Origin: Defluviicoccus sp.
Lineage (GTDB): Bacteria; Pseudomonadota; Alphaproteobacteria; MPNO01
DNA length: 47,551 bases
Direction of reading: 5' to 3'
NCBI GenBank assembly: GCA_022823775.1
Contig: JAJEHI010000026.1
Coordinates: 1-47,551, forward strand
Shown: piece after piece, positions 1-7,025 of the stretch
Layout: each line of letters opens with the position of its first letter
How positions within the stretch are numbered: position 1 is the first letter of the stretch
Notes under the pieces: model-generated
Told to the model about the DNA's origin: nothing
Database searches by the model: none
Seen by the model: only the letters and a program-made list of their open reading frames with translations
Position numbers and translations under genes: made by a program

Positions 1-1159
1 GATCGGCGAGGTCGGGCGGGTCGGCCTCCCCGGCCGGGACGTAGCGCGACGTGCCGATGCCGATCAGCCGCCACGGCGTGCCGTCGGCCTCCTTCGCGAC
101 CAGCCGGGCGCCGGCGCGCCAGATCGTGTCGGCGGACTGGGTCGGGTGGGCGAGGGTGGCGCTCCTGGTCAGGACGCGGAAGTCCGCGCGCTTGAGCTTG
201 ACCGCGATCGTGCGCGCGCCGATCCCCTCCGCCTTGAGCCGGCGCGAGACCTTCTCGGCGAGCGGCCAGAGGCGGGCCTCGAGATCGTCGAGGCGGGTGA
301 GGTCCTCGGCGAAGGTGGTCTCGGCCGACAGGCTCTTGCGCCCCGAGCCGGCCGCCACGGGGCGGGGGTCGTGGCCCCGCGCGAGCCGGGCGAGCCTGCG
401 CCCCATCGCGCCGTAGCGGCGGGCGAGCGTCTCCTCCGCCATCCCCTGGAGGTCGCCCACGGTCGCGATTCCGTCGGCCGCCAGCCGGTCGCGCATCGCC
501 TCGCCCACCCCCTGGATGACGGTGACCGGCCGGTCCGCGAGGAACCGCCGCGCGTCGCCCCTGCCGATGACGAAGAAGCCGCGCGGCTTGTCCATGCCGG
601 ACGCGATCTTGGCGAGGAACCGGTTGTAGCTCAGCCCGATCGAGACGGTTATGCCGATCTCCGCCTCGATCCGCCGCGCGAGGCGGGCCAGCGTCGCCGC
701 CGGGGCCGCCCCGTGGAGCCGTTCGGTGCCGGAGAGGTCGATCGCCGCCTCGTCGATCGAGATCGGCTCGACCGCCGGGGTGACGTCGTTCAGCAGCGCC
801 CGCACCTCGCGGCCGACGGCGGCGTATTTCTTGATGTCGGGGCGGATCACCGCGGCATCCGGGCAGGCCTGGAGCGCCCGGTACATCGGCATCGCGGACC
901 GGATGCCGAAGGCGCGCGCGTCGTAGCACGCCGCCATGACCACGCCCCGCCGGCCGCCGCCGACCAGCACCGCCCGGTCCCGCAGCGCCGGGTCGTCGCG
1001 CTTCTCCACCGCGGCGTAGAAGGCGTCGCAGTCGACATGGGCGATCGCGAGGCGGGCGAGCTCCCGGTGGCGCACGACCCGGCCGGAGCCGCAGGCCGCG
1101 CACGCCGTCCCCCCCTCCGCCGGGGCCGGGGCGAAGCAATCGCGGCAGAGCGCTTCCAT
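1..1159 (-). CDS. dinB: DNA polymerase IV (Y-family), 3' end outside window
   Basis: Translesion DNA polymerase of the Y family. The protein begins with a short zinc-ribbon-like extension carrying two CxxC pairs (CRDC and CAAC in the first 25 residues), which I associate with alphaproteobacterial DinB proteins. Next come the palm motif HVDCDAFYAAVE with a catalytic Asp, the steric-gate region, the motif SIDEAAIDLS with the second acidic pair, and the motif SIGLSYNRFLAKIASGMDKP. A helix-hairpin-helix and a little-finger region follow. The ATG at 1159 is chosen because it includes the CxxC extension. The gene runs off the left edge, so about 386 codons are seen and the C-terminus is missing. 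It is transcribed divergently from the CoA-transferase genes, with an 82 bp gap between them. Identification is firm; the role in mutagenic bypass is family knowledge. Confidence 0.95.
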   Translation of the reverse strand, partial: MEALCRDCFAPAPAEGGTACAACGSGRVVRHRELARLAIAHVDCDAFYAAVEKRDDPALRDRAVLVGGGRRGVVMAACYDARAFGIRSAMPMYRALQACPDAAVIRPDIKKYAAVGREVRALLNDVTPAVEPISIDEAAIDLSGTERLHGAAPAATLARLARRIEAEIGITVSIGLSYNRFLAKIASGMDKPRGFFVIGRGDARRFLADRPVTVIQGVGEAMRDRLAADGIATVGDLQGMAEETLARRYGAMGRRLARLARGHDPRPVAAGSGRKSLSAETTFAEDLTRLDDLEARLWPLAEKVSRRLKAEGIGARTIAVKLKRADFRVLTRSATLAHPTQSADTIWRAGARLVAKEADGTPWRLIGIGTSRYVPAGEADPPDLAD

Positions 1160-1241
1160 GCGGGCAAACTGGGATGCGCCGGGACGGCGGTCAACCGCGC
1201 CGCATATGGACGGGGTGGCGGCCGTTGCCTAGGATTCGGCG

Positions 1242-1952
1242 ATGATCGACAAGCGGGTCGCAAGCGTCGCCGAGGCGGTGGCCGACATTACGGACGGCGC
1301 GACGGTGCTGATCGGCGGGTTCGGCGAGGCGGGCTCGCCCACCGAGCTGATCCACGCGCTGATCGACCGGGGCGCGCGCGGCCTCACCGTGGTGAACAAC
1401 AACGCCGGCAACGGCCATATCGGGCTCGCCGCGCTGCTGGAGCAGCGCCGCGTCGCGCGGATGATCTGCACCTATCCGCGCTCGTCCCACTCGGAGGTGT
1501 TCGAGGAGGTCTACCGGGCGGGCGAGGTCGCGCTCGAGGTGGTGCCGCAGGGCACGCTCGCCGAACGGCTGCGCGCGGCGGGCGCGGGTATCGGCGGGTT
1601 CTACACGCCCACCGCGGTCGGAACCCCGCTCGGCGAGGGCAAGGAGACGCGCACCATCGACGGCCGCGACTACGTCCTCGAATACCCGCTGCACGCCGAT
1701 TTCGCGCTGATCAAGGCGGAACGCGCCGACCGCTGGGGCAACCTCACCTACCGCCTGGCGGCGCGCAATTTCGGGCCGCTGATGTGCATGGCGGCGGAGA
1801 CCACGATCGTCCAGGCGCGCAGCCTCGCCGAGCTCGGCGGGATCGACCCGGAGGCGGTCGTCACCCCCGGCATCTTCGTCGACCGGGTGGTCGCCGTGCC
1901 CGAGCCGATGAGCGAGCGCGAGGCGATCCTGAGGGGAGACCGCTACCCGTGA
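1242..1952 (+). CDS. pcaI: 3-oxoacid/3-oxoadipate CoA-transferase subunit A
   Basis: Alpha subunit of a heterodimeric family I CoA-transferase (236 residues), which moves CoA from succinyl-CoA to a 3-oxo acid. Visible family motifs are GGFGEAGSP near residue 26, NNNAGNG, and a C-terminal VVTPGIFVDRVV. The wording of these motifs is closest, from memory, to 3-oxoadipate CoA-transferase PcaI of the beta-ketoadipate pathway rather than to acetoacetate transferases, but the substrate cannot be fixed from sequence. The ATG lies 82 bp from the divergent dinB start. The stop overlaps the GTG start of the beta subunit by four bases, so the two are translationally coupled, as expected for obligate partners. 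Confidence 0.9.
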   Translation: MIDKRVASVAEAVADITDGATVLIGGFGEAGSPTELIHALIDRGARGLTVVNNNAGNGHIGLAALLEQRRVARMICTYPRSSHSEVFEEVYRAGEVALEVVPQGTLAERLRAAGAGIGGFYTPTAVGTPLGEGKETRTIDGRDYVLEYPLHADFALIKAERADRWGNLTYRLAARNFGPLMCMAAETTIVQARSLAELGGIDPEAVVTPGIFVDRVVAVPEPMSEREAILRGDRYP

Positions 1953-2623
1953 AACAGGGGCTTACCCGCAACCAGGTCGCCTGGCGGATCGCCCGGGACA
2001 TCCCCGATGGCGCCATCGTCAATCTCGGCATCGGCCAGCCGGTGCTGGTCGCCAATTTCCTGCCGGCCGGCCGCGAGATCGTGTTCCACAGCGAGAACGG
2101 GATCCTCGGCATGGGCCCCGAGCCGCCGGAGGACGCCCAGGACGAGGACCTGATCAACGCCGGCAAGCAGCCGATAACCCTGCTGCCCGGCGCGTCGATC
2201 TGCCATCACGCGGATTCGTTCGCCATGATCCGCGGCCGGCATCTCGACCTCTGCGTCCTCGGCGCGTTCCAGGTGGCGGCGAACGGCGACCTCGCCAACT
2301 GGTCGACCGGGGCGGAAGGCGCGATCCCCGGCGTCGGCGGGGCGATGGACCTCGCGGTCGGCGCCAGGGCGGTCTACGCGATGACCGACCACTGCACGCG
2401 GCGGGGCGAGCCCAAGATCGTCGAGCGCGCGACCTACCCGCTGACCGGGCGCGGCGCGGTCGACCGGATCTACACCGACCTCGCGGTGATCGACGTGACG
2501 CCGGCGGGGCTCGCGGTGCGCGAGATGGTGCGAGGCCTCGACTTCGCGGAGCTCCGGGCGCGCACCGGGGCGCCGATCGAGCCGGCGGACCGGCTCGGCG
2601 TGCTGGAGGCGCCCGAGCTGTGA
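1949..2623 (+). CDS. pcaJ: 3-oxoacid/3-oxoadipate CoA-transferase subunit B
   Basis: Beta subunit (224 residues) of the same CoA-transferase. It carries the SENG motif near residue 48; the Glu is the residue that forms the glutamyl-CoA thioester in this family. It also has the conserved LGIGQP segment at the N-terminus and a glycine-rich GVGGAMDLAVGA segment. The GTG start overlaps the previous stop and follows a purine-rich GAGGGGAG about eight bases upstream. No other pca genes are adjacent, so a stand-alone role in short-chain 3-oxo acid use is equally possible. It ends overlapping the next gene by four bases. Confidence 0.9.
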   Translation: MKQGLTRNQVAWRIARDIPDGAIVNLGIGQPVLVANFLPAGREIVFHSENGILGMGPEPPEDAQDEDLINAGKQPITLLPGASICHHADSFAMIRGRHLDLCVLGAFQVAANGDLANWSTGAEGAIPGVGGAMDLAVGARAVYAMTDHCTRRGEPKIVERATYPLTGRGAVDRIYTDLAVIDVTPAGLAVREMVRGLDFAELRARTGAPIEPADRLGVLEAPEL

Positions 2624-3219
2624 GGGCGCGCGCCGCGATCCTCGCCGTCGCCGCGACGATCCTCCTGCTCGCGCAAGCGGCGGCGGCGACCGCCCCGGGG
2701 AGCCTCGCCGGCTGGTTCCTGGTCGCCGCGCCCGACATGCCCGACCCGCGCTTCGCCGGGACGGTGATCTACATGATCCGCCACGGCCCCGACGGCGCGA
2801 TGGGGTTCGTGATCAACCGCGTGCTCGCCGAGGACTGGGCGGAGAACATCCTCGATCCGGACTCCGCCCCCGCCGAGCGCGCGGGGCGCAAGATCGCCGT
2901 CCATTACGGCGGGCCGGTCGGGGCGACGGAGGGCTTCATCCTCCATTCGGACGACTTTTCCAGCGGAAATTCGGTCAGGGTGACCGACCGGGTCTGGCTC
3001 TCCGCCGACCCCGACGTCCTGCGCGAGATGGCGCGCCGCGAGGGGCCGCCGCGCGGCCTGTTCATCCTCGGCTATTCCGGCTGGGCGCCGGGACAGCTCG
3101 AATCCGAGCTCGCGCGCGACGACTGGGCCGTCGCCCCCGGCGACACCGACCTCCTGTTCGACCCCGACCTCGCGAACAAGTGGCGCCGCGCCTGGGACAA
3201 CAGGGGGGTGAGGCTGTAG
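2620..3219 (+). CDS. YqgE/AlgH family (UPF0301) protein with N-terminal signal-like segment
   Basis: A 199-residue protein of the YqgE/AlgH family, recognised from LAGWFLVAAPDMPDPRFAGTVIY near residue 28, GAMGFVINR, the GGPV segment and FILGYSGWAPGQLESEL. The biochemical role of the family is not settled. Typical members start directly at the LxG..L.A.P motif and are cytoplasmic. This one has about 25 extra hydrophobic, alanine-rich residues (AILAVAATILLLAQAAAA) that look like a cleavable signal peptide. The GTG start overlaps the pcaJ stop by four bases (GTGA), which supports this start and co-translation. The gap after the stop carries a family A palindromic repeat and the parS sites. Confidence 0.85.
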   Translation: MRARAAILAVAATILLLAQAAAATAPGSLAGWFLVAAPDMPDPRFAGTVIYMIRHGPDGAMGFVINRVLAEDWAENILDPDSAPAERAGRKIAVHYGGPVGATEGFILHSDDFSSGNSVRVTDRVWLSADPDVLREMARREGPPRGLFILGYSGWAPGQLESELARDDWAVAPGDTDLLFDPDLANKWRRAWDNRGVRL

Positions 3220-3231
3220 GGCGGCCGATGG

Positions 3232-3333
3232 CCCCTCACCCTGACCCTCTCCCCGAGGGGGAGAGGGGATTGAAGCGCCGACCGCTCCCTGCCTTCTCCC
3301 CTCCCGCTCGCGGGAGGGGCCGGGGGAGGGCGG
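3232..3333. repeat. Family A intergenic double-hairpin repeat, copy 1
   Basis: The first hairpin has arms CCCTCTCCCC and GGGGAGAGGG. A spacer follows, then a second hairpin with arms CCCCTCCCGC and GCGGGAGGGG, and a conserved GGCCGGGGGAGGGCGG tail. Other copies are at 10321, 18231 (half), 23375, 35106 and 43254 (inverted). It starts about 12 bp after the YqgE stop and may end transcripts, but no U-tract is present. Confidence 0.85.
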
Positions 3334-3392
3334 TTCCGACCCGACCGGACCCGCCGCGGCACATGCCCGGCCCGGCAGGCATCGCCGCCCAA

Positions 3393-3408
3393 TGTTTCAC
3401 GTGAAACA
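3393..3408. other. parS centromere site 1
   Basis: Perfect 16 bp palindrome TGTTTCACGTGAAACA, identical to the consensus bound by bacterial ParB in chromosome segregation. Such sites usually lie close to the replication origin and parAB. Neither parA nor parB is in this window. Confidence 0.93.
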
Positions 3409-3429
3409 TAAGTCAGCATTGTTGACCTT

Positions 3430-3445
3430 TGTTTCACGTGAAACA
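3430..3445. other. parS centromere site 2
   Basis: Second perfect copy of TGTTTCACGTGAAACA, 21 bp after the first (37 bp centre to centre). Two exact copies of a 16-mer this close together are very unlikely by chance and mark a ParB loading locus. Confidence 0.93.
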
Positions 3446-3791
3446 TTAACGCGAAACGGCATTTTTCGTGTCCCCCGGGGACGGAGAAGGCCGGCAGCCG
3501 CGCCGCCGGGAACCGGCCCGGAACGGCGCGCGGCGGCGGAAACCGGTGCGCCGCCAACGTCTTGCGAACCGGTCTTCGCACGACGGCTCCGCGCGGCGCG
3601 GAGTCATCATCGCATCACGATTCCAAGACATCGAGATGACACGCGATGCGGGGCGGGACGCGATGACGCGGTGCGCTGTCCGCCGTTTCGGACCGACCGT
3701 CGGCAGGGCAAACCCCGGCATCGCACGGCCGAATGGCGGGGTATCCCCGAACCCGCGCGGTCGGTATGCATGTCGACCGGGGGAGGGGACC
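3446..3791. other. Intergenic stretch, no gene seen
   Basis: This 346 bp stretch is very GC-rich and follows the parS pair. I see no supported coding sequence, RNA gene or terminator. A purine-rich GGGGGAGGGGACC directly before 3792 is the ribosome-binding site of the broken antitoxin gene. Confidence 0.5.
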
Positions 3792-4022
3792 ATGAAACGG
3801 ATCGCCGTGCGTCTGCCCGACGCCACCAACGACCGGCTGCGGGCGCTCGCCGACCGCTCGGGCCGCGCCGCCGCGTTCTAGATCCGCGAGGCGATCGAGC
3901 GTCATCTGGAAGACCTCGACGATCAGCATGCCGCCGAGAAGGCCGCCGCCGAGCACCGCGAAACCGGCGGCCGCACGCTCTCGCTCGACGCGCTGGACGA
4001 CTATCCTGGCCTGGAGGGTTAG
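3792..4022 (+). pseudogene. RHH-type antitoxin gene interrupted by an in-frame amber codon
   Basis: The first 29 codons read MKRIAVRLPDATNDRLRALA and onward, typical of a ribbon-helix-helix antitoxin of the RelB/DinJ-like class. Codon 30 is TAG at 3879-3881. The same frame then continues as IREAIERHLEDLDDQHAAEK to a second stop at 4020-4022, giving a normal 77-codon length. In relatives the position holds Tyr (AFYIREAI), so a single TAC-to-TAG change explains the break. The ribosome-binding site GGGGAGGGGACC is intact. Immediately downstream is a damaged RelE-like toxin remnant, so the module is probably dead. A sequencing error at one base is the alternative. Confidence 0.75.
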
Positions 4023-4175
4023 GGTCGCGGAGCGCGCGGCCAGGCAGATCGGCAAGCCGGATCCTCCCGACGCGGCGCGCATCCGCGCCTTCCTGCGGGA
4101 CCGGCTGGCTCCGCTCATTGCCGTCCGGTTCAGGGCCTGTTCGCCCTCGTCAGGATCGTCGCTCGTCCTGCCCCC
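4006..4175 (+). pseudogene. RelE-like toxin remnant
   Basis: Reading from CTG at 4006, overlapping the antitoxin end as RelE toxins do, the translation gives LAWRVRVAERAARQIGK and then a helix AARIRAFLRDRLAPL ending about 4116. This matches the N-terminal half of RelE/ParE toxins, where Met-x-Trp-Arg would begin the protein. The usual ATG appears changed to CTG. After 4116 the family pattern is lost. A short stretch in another frame (LFALVRIVAR, about 4137-4166) resembles the final beta-strand of RelE toxins, which suggests an internal deletion. A family B-like hairpin follows directly. It is best read as a decayed partner of the amber-interrupted antitoxin; the C-terminal match is weak. Confidence 0.5.
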
Positions 4176-4177
4176 GC

Positions 4178-4209
4178 TGTCATGGTCGGCGAAGGCCGAC
4201 CATCCACGA
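4178..4209. repeat. Single hairpin related to family B repeats
   Basis: GTCATGGTCGGC, a short loop, then GCCGACCATCCACG. This has the same outer bases (GTCATG and CATCCACG) as one half of the family B elements, but different stem bases with compensatory pairing. Confidence 0.55.
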
Positions 4210-4240
4210 GTTTTTCTTTCGGAACTTCCTAGTTCAAGGT

Positions 4241-4618
4241 CTACCCCTTAGAGGCAAGGCACTTCATTAGAAGCCGATAACCGTCGACCGAGATCACAAT
4301 GTCGATGGGATTTCCGTCCAAGGACATCCGGTGCTTGCCCAAGTCCACGGCAACGAAAGCACGAAGGCTGTTTCCGTACGCGAAGGCCCTCACGGATAGA
4401 ATGGAACGCTTCTGAACGGTCCAGAAATTGACCGCATCAAGAAGGTTTTTCTTGTCCTTGGCATTGCTGGTCAGAAGCCACCTGCGACCGACGAAGCTCA
4501 CGAAGTCGGGACCGCACAACTCCATCCATTTGGGCAATGGCGGAATCTCATTCTGCGCGACCGCAGGGTTCATGGAATACAATAGGACAGCGATGCACAG
4601 GGCAATTGCTCTTCGCAT
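4241..4618 (-). CDS. Secreted hypothetical protein, paralogue of the upstream gene
   Basis: A 125-residue protein with a clear signal peptide (MRRAIALCIAVLLYSMNPAVAQ). The mature part is about 100 residues. I do not recognise a named family. It contains the pattern LCGPDFVSFV near residue 34 and ends YRLLMKC. The neighbouring upstream gene has LCGEKWVSFV and YQAVMQC at matching positions, so the two look like tandem paralogues, with one Cys early and one late that could form a disulfide. The ATG is preceded by GGGGAGAAGC, a good ribosome-binding site. Only 12 bp separate it from the previous stop, so they probably form an operon. The local base composition is lower in GC than the flanks, suggesting acquisition. 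Confidence 0.7.
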   Translation of the reverse strand: MRRAIALCIAVLLYSMNPAVAQNEIPPLPKWMELCGPDFVSFVGRRWLLTSNAKDKKNLLDAVNFWTVQKRSILSVRAFAYGNSLRAFVAVDLGKHRMSLDGNPIDIVISVDGYRLLMKCLASKG

Positions 4619-4630
4619 GATGCTTCTCCC

Positions 4631-4960
4631 CTAGCCGGGCAATGGTCCGACGACGCACTGCATGACGGCTTGGTATGTTTTGCCGGGCAGACGAAATTTA
4701 GAGTCTTCGCTCGTCCATCCAGAACCGGGCCTGAGATGGAGAAAGCCAACGGAAAATTCGCCGATCCGGCCCTGCCAGATGTCGGACTTTCGCATATGAA
4801 ACCGGACGCCCGACACGTTGAGAGCATTGCGGGCATAGGGAACGAAGGAAACCCACTTCTCACCACAGAGGACGGGTTGGGGTTTTCGTTCCGCCAGTGC
4901 TTGCGTTGGGGCGATGACTACCACTGACAGGATGAGAGCAACGCGGAGCGAAGCACGCAA
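4631..4960 (-). CDS. Secreted hypothetical protein, first of a tandem paralogous pair
   Basis: I place the start at TTG 4960, because AGGAG lies six bases upstream and the product then begins MRASLRVALILSVVVIAPTQALA, a textbook signal peptide (109 residues in all). An ATG at 4999 would add 13 residues before it and lacks such a site. The mature protein carries LCGEKWVSFV, a central RFHMRKSDIWQGRIGEFSVGF and a final YQAVMQCVVG. No family is recognised, but it shares its Cys-containing ends with the next gene downstream. It lies directly after the broken P63C gene. Confidence 0.65.
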   Translation of the reverse strand: MRASLRVALILSVVVIAPTQALAERKPQPVLCGEKWVSFVPYARNALNVSGVRFHMRKSDIWQGRIGEFSVGFLHLRPGSGWTSEDSKFRLPGKTYQAVMQCVVGPLPG

Positions 4961-5020
4961 GGCGATCTCCTGCGCTAGCTGGCCGATCGGCAAGATCATT
5001 CGTCGTCTCCCAAAGGCAGC

Positions 5021-5484
5021 GGGGGGTCTCATTCGGCTTCGGGTATGCCCGCTGGAGAAAGCGCCGGAAGCCGCCCCAATTAGGAGCGGCACGCATGAGT
5101 GCCATGACGCCGGCGAGTGTTCCTTGAGCTCGGGATGGCCACGCACCGGCGTGAACCACTGACGGTGCTTGTCTCGGCGTCCGCCGGTCGGCAGCGTCGC
5201 GTTGATCCGTTGCAGTTCCGCCGGAACGCCCGGCGCGAGGCGGTCATAAACGATGTCGTTTGTGTCCCTGCCGACCTGGTGCGTCCGCTTGTGCCCGTCC
5301 GACCCATCCCACCCCCGCAACTTGTACAGGAGCTCGTAATACTCGAACGGGAAGGTCCACTTCCAAGGGCGTTTTTCCTTGGCAATAAATTCTTCCAGGA
5401 TCGTCGCAAGCGCACGCCAGACGCGGATTTCCTGATAGCCCGTCGCCTCGTCCACCAATGCTATGATCCCAATGATAGCAAGCC
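5021..5484 (-). pseudogene. P63C-domain protein fragment with frameshift
   Basis: From about 5484 the frame reads through LVDEATGYQEIRVWRALATI, FPFEYYELLYKLRGW and TNDIVYDRLAPGV to GHPELKEH, which is the P63C domain known from phage and plasmid-linked proteins. At about 5117 one base is missing: the expected continuation LAGVMALMRAAPNWGGFRRF lies in the next frame and runs to about 5021. The N-terminal part of the usual protein (several hundred residues) is absent; a stop sits at 5485-5487. The gene is therefore both 5'-truncated and frameshifted. Its function is unknown even when intact. Confidence 0.75.
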
Positions 5485-5605
5485 TTCAAATCAGGGTTTC
5501 GGTCTCCGTCGACCATGACGACGGGCACAGCGGCGGCGGTTCAAACTGAACCCGACAGGCTCTGGGGCATGAGCGCAAGACCCCGCCGCTCGGAGAGAGC
5601 CGCGA

Positions 5606-6406
5606 TCACAGCCGATATTCGATCTCTATCGTCGTCGACCGGCCGCTCGGCGTCGTGTGGATAATCCCGCCGGGCAGGCTCCCCTGCCTTTCCCACAGTT
5701 TCCACATCGCGTTGCACGCCATTGCCATCCGGTTCGGCCGGCTGCCGCCGACCACCCGCCGGTGAAGGTCGCGCGCGACTACCCGACAGGTATCTCTTCC
5801 CGCCGCCCGCTCTTCGTCCAGCATCCGGCTCAACTCCGTGGCGAACATTTCCTGCGTGAATTTGCGTGGCGTCCCCGAGGCGCCGCGCGGAGGCGCCGCC
5901 GAACGAGAAACAGGGACGTGCGCCGTGTCCGGCGGGTGCTCGATGTATTTCGAGCGAAGGACGGCTTCGCGCATGTTTCCGATCCGCCTCGCCGAATCCC
6001 TAGCCCCTATCGCTGCCATGAGGCGGCGCGCGGAATCCAGCGCCCGTTCGGTATCGTCCCAAGTGAATGGCGCGTTGTGCGCGAGCCTGTTGCGGATATC
6101 GATCAACTCATGCGCGATCGACCGCTCGGCGCGTCCGAGGCCGGACGAGAAGGCCTCCATCCAGAACCGGTCTATGGCCCTCAGCAGCGTCGTCAGGTCC
6201 CAGACCGGATTTCCCCCGGGATCGAGCGTCAGCCCCCCGATCCGGTCTGCGGCCACCGCCCGCCAACGCCCGTCAAACGCGTCCCGCAGCCGCCTTTCGA
6301 CGAAGGGGATCAGCGCCTCGGACAGCGCTTCCGCAGCTTCGAAGACGTAACGGCGCTCGGTCATCGCCATGCGGCGCATCATGGCGGCGCGGCCGGACCG
6401 CTGCAA
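5606..6406 (-). CDS. Swt1-type HEPN domain protein
   Basis: The N-terminal half (residues about 20-145) matches the Swt1-like HEPN fold: EALSEALIPFVERRLRDAF, then SIAHELIDIRNRLAHN. The RNRLAH at residues 105-110 is the Rx4H motif that forms the RNase site of HEPN proteins. The C-terminal part (about 185-266) has ARDLHRRVVGGSRPNRMAM and ends SGRSTTIEIEYRL. I have seen this module at the C-terminus of HNH and other restriction-like proteins, where it is of unknown function. Several in-frame Met codons make the start uncertain: 6406, 6370 (MAMTERRYVF) or 6364. It lies next to, and divergent from, higBA in an accessory zone. A defence or toxin role is plausible but inferred. Confidence 0.75.
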   Translation of the reverse strand: MQRSGRAAMMRRMAMTERRYVFEAAEALSEALIPFVERRLRDAFDGRWRAVAADRIGGLTLDPGGNPVWDLTTLLRAIDRFWMEAFSSGLGRAERSIAHELIDIRNRLAHNAPFTWDDTERALDSARRLMAAIGARDSARRIGNMREAVLRSKYIEHPPDTAHVPVSRSAAPPRGASGTPRKFTQEMFATELSRMLDEERAAGRDTCRVVARDLHRRVVGGSRPNRMAMACNAMWKLWERQGSLPGGIIHTTPSGRSTTIEIEYRL

Positions 6407-6640
6407 TCCGCCGCACGTATTCTGAGGGCGGTCGGGGGCCCTCTCGCTCGCCGAAAACAGGGTGCGCCCGCAACCGGGTTGCCCACAGCCAACCCCGTGC
6501 GGCTTCGTGCTGCGGAACGTCGGGCGCTACACGAAGCCCCGCGGGTCCTCCCGCCGGGACAACCCTCACCCTGCCGACCGGCGACATGTCAGGTTTCGCC
6601 AACAAGTCACAACGCGATCCGTCGATTGCCATTCGGCGTG

Positions 6641-6668
6641 TTGACTGTTGTAGTCAAACTTGACAACA
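6641..6668. promoter_or_regulatory. higBA promoter/operator with overlapping inverted repeats
   Basis: TTGACT-GTTGT-AGTCAA (6641-6657) is a perfect inverted repeat. It overlaps a second one, GTCAA-AC-TTGAC (6653-6664), itself inside GTTGT...ACAAC. The site ends seven bases before the higB ATG and includes a TTGACT -35-like box. This is what is expected for an autoregulated toxin-antitoxin operon bound by HigA. Confidence 0.6.
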
Positions 6669-6674
6669 TTTGAT

Positions 6675-7025
6675 ATGGACCGTGACACGAGACCGGTCGG
6701 TTGGATCGGGGCGGCACGAAAGACGTTCGAATCCTTCCCCGCGGCCGTGCGGGACCGGGTCGCCACGGCGCTCACGATCGCGGCCGAGGGCGGCCAATCC
6801 GACATCGCCAAACCGCTGAAAGGCCTCGGACCGGGCGTCATGCAGATCGCCATCCGCTACCGGACAGATGCGTGGCGCGTCGTCTATGTGACGGAACTGG
6901 CGGGCCGGCTCTGGGTGATCCATGCGTTCAGGAAGAAATCGAAGACGGGGATCGGGATGCCGAAGGCTGAGATCGACCTGATCCGGCGCCGGCTGGCGCG
7001 CCTGCGAAGGGAGTTGAGGCCATGA
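6675..7025 (+). CDS. higB: HigB-type toxin (Gp49-like, RelE superfamily)
   Basis: A 116-residue toxin of the phage-derived Gp49-like/HigB class, which cleaves mRNA on the ribosome. Visible features are the core RVVYVTELAGRLWVIHAFRKKSKTG near residues 72-97, with the basic FRKKSKTG segment typical of the family. A helical C-terminus, EIDLIRRRLARLRREL, follows. The ATG at 6675 is chosen over an in-frame TTG at 6660 because it lies just downstream of the operator. The toxin precedes the antitoxin, the usual HigBA order, and its stop overlaps the higA ATG by four bases. Confidence 0.88.
   Translation: MDRDTRPVGWIGAARKTFESFPAAVRDRVATALTIAAEGGQSDIAKPLKGLGPGVMQIAIRYRTDAWRVVYVTELAGRLWVIHAFRKKSKTGIGMPKAEIDLIRRRLARLRRELRP

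Noticed and set aside
146..1948. Very long plus-strand open frame antisense to dinB and out of frame with pcaI
   Set aside because: GC-rich shadow; its only real coding part is pcaJ at the end. The translation is Arg/Gly/Asp-rich with no domain, while the alternatives on the same DNA have clear families.
2620..3219. Alginate regulation role suggested by the name AlgH
   Set aside because: No alginate genes are present and the family function is unsettled.
3230..3340. CRISPR array from the recurring GC-rich repeats
   Set aside because: Copies are kilobases apart, with no regular spacers and no cas genes.
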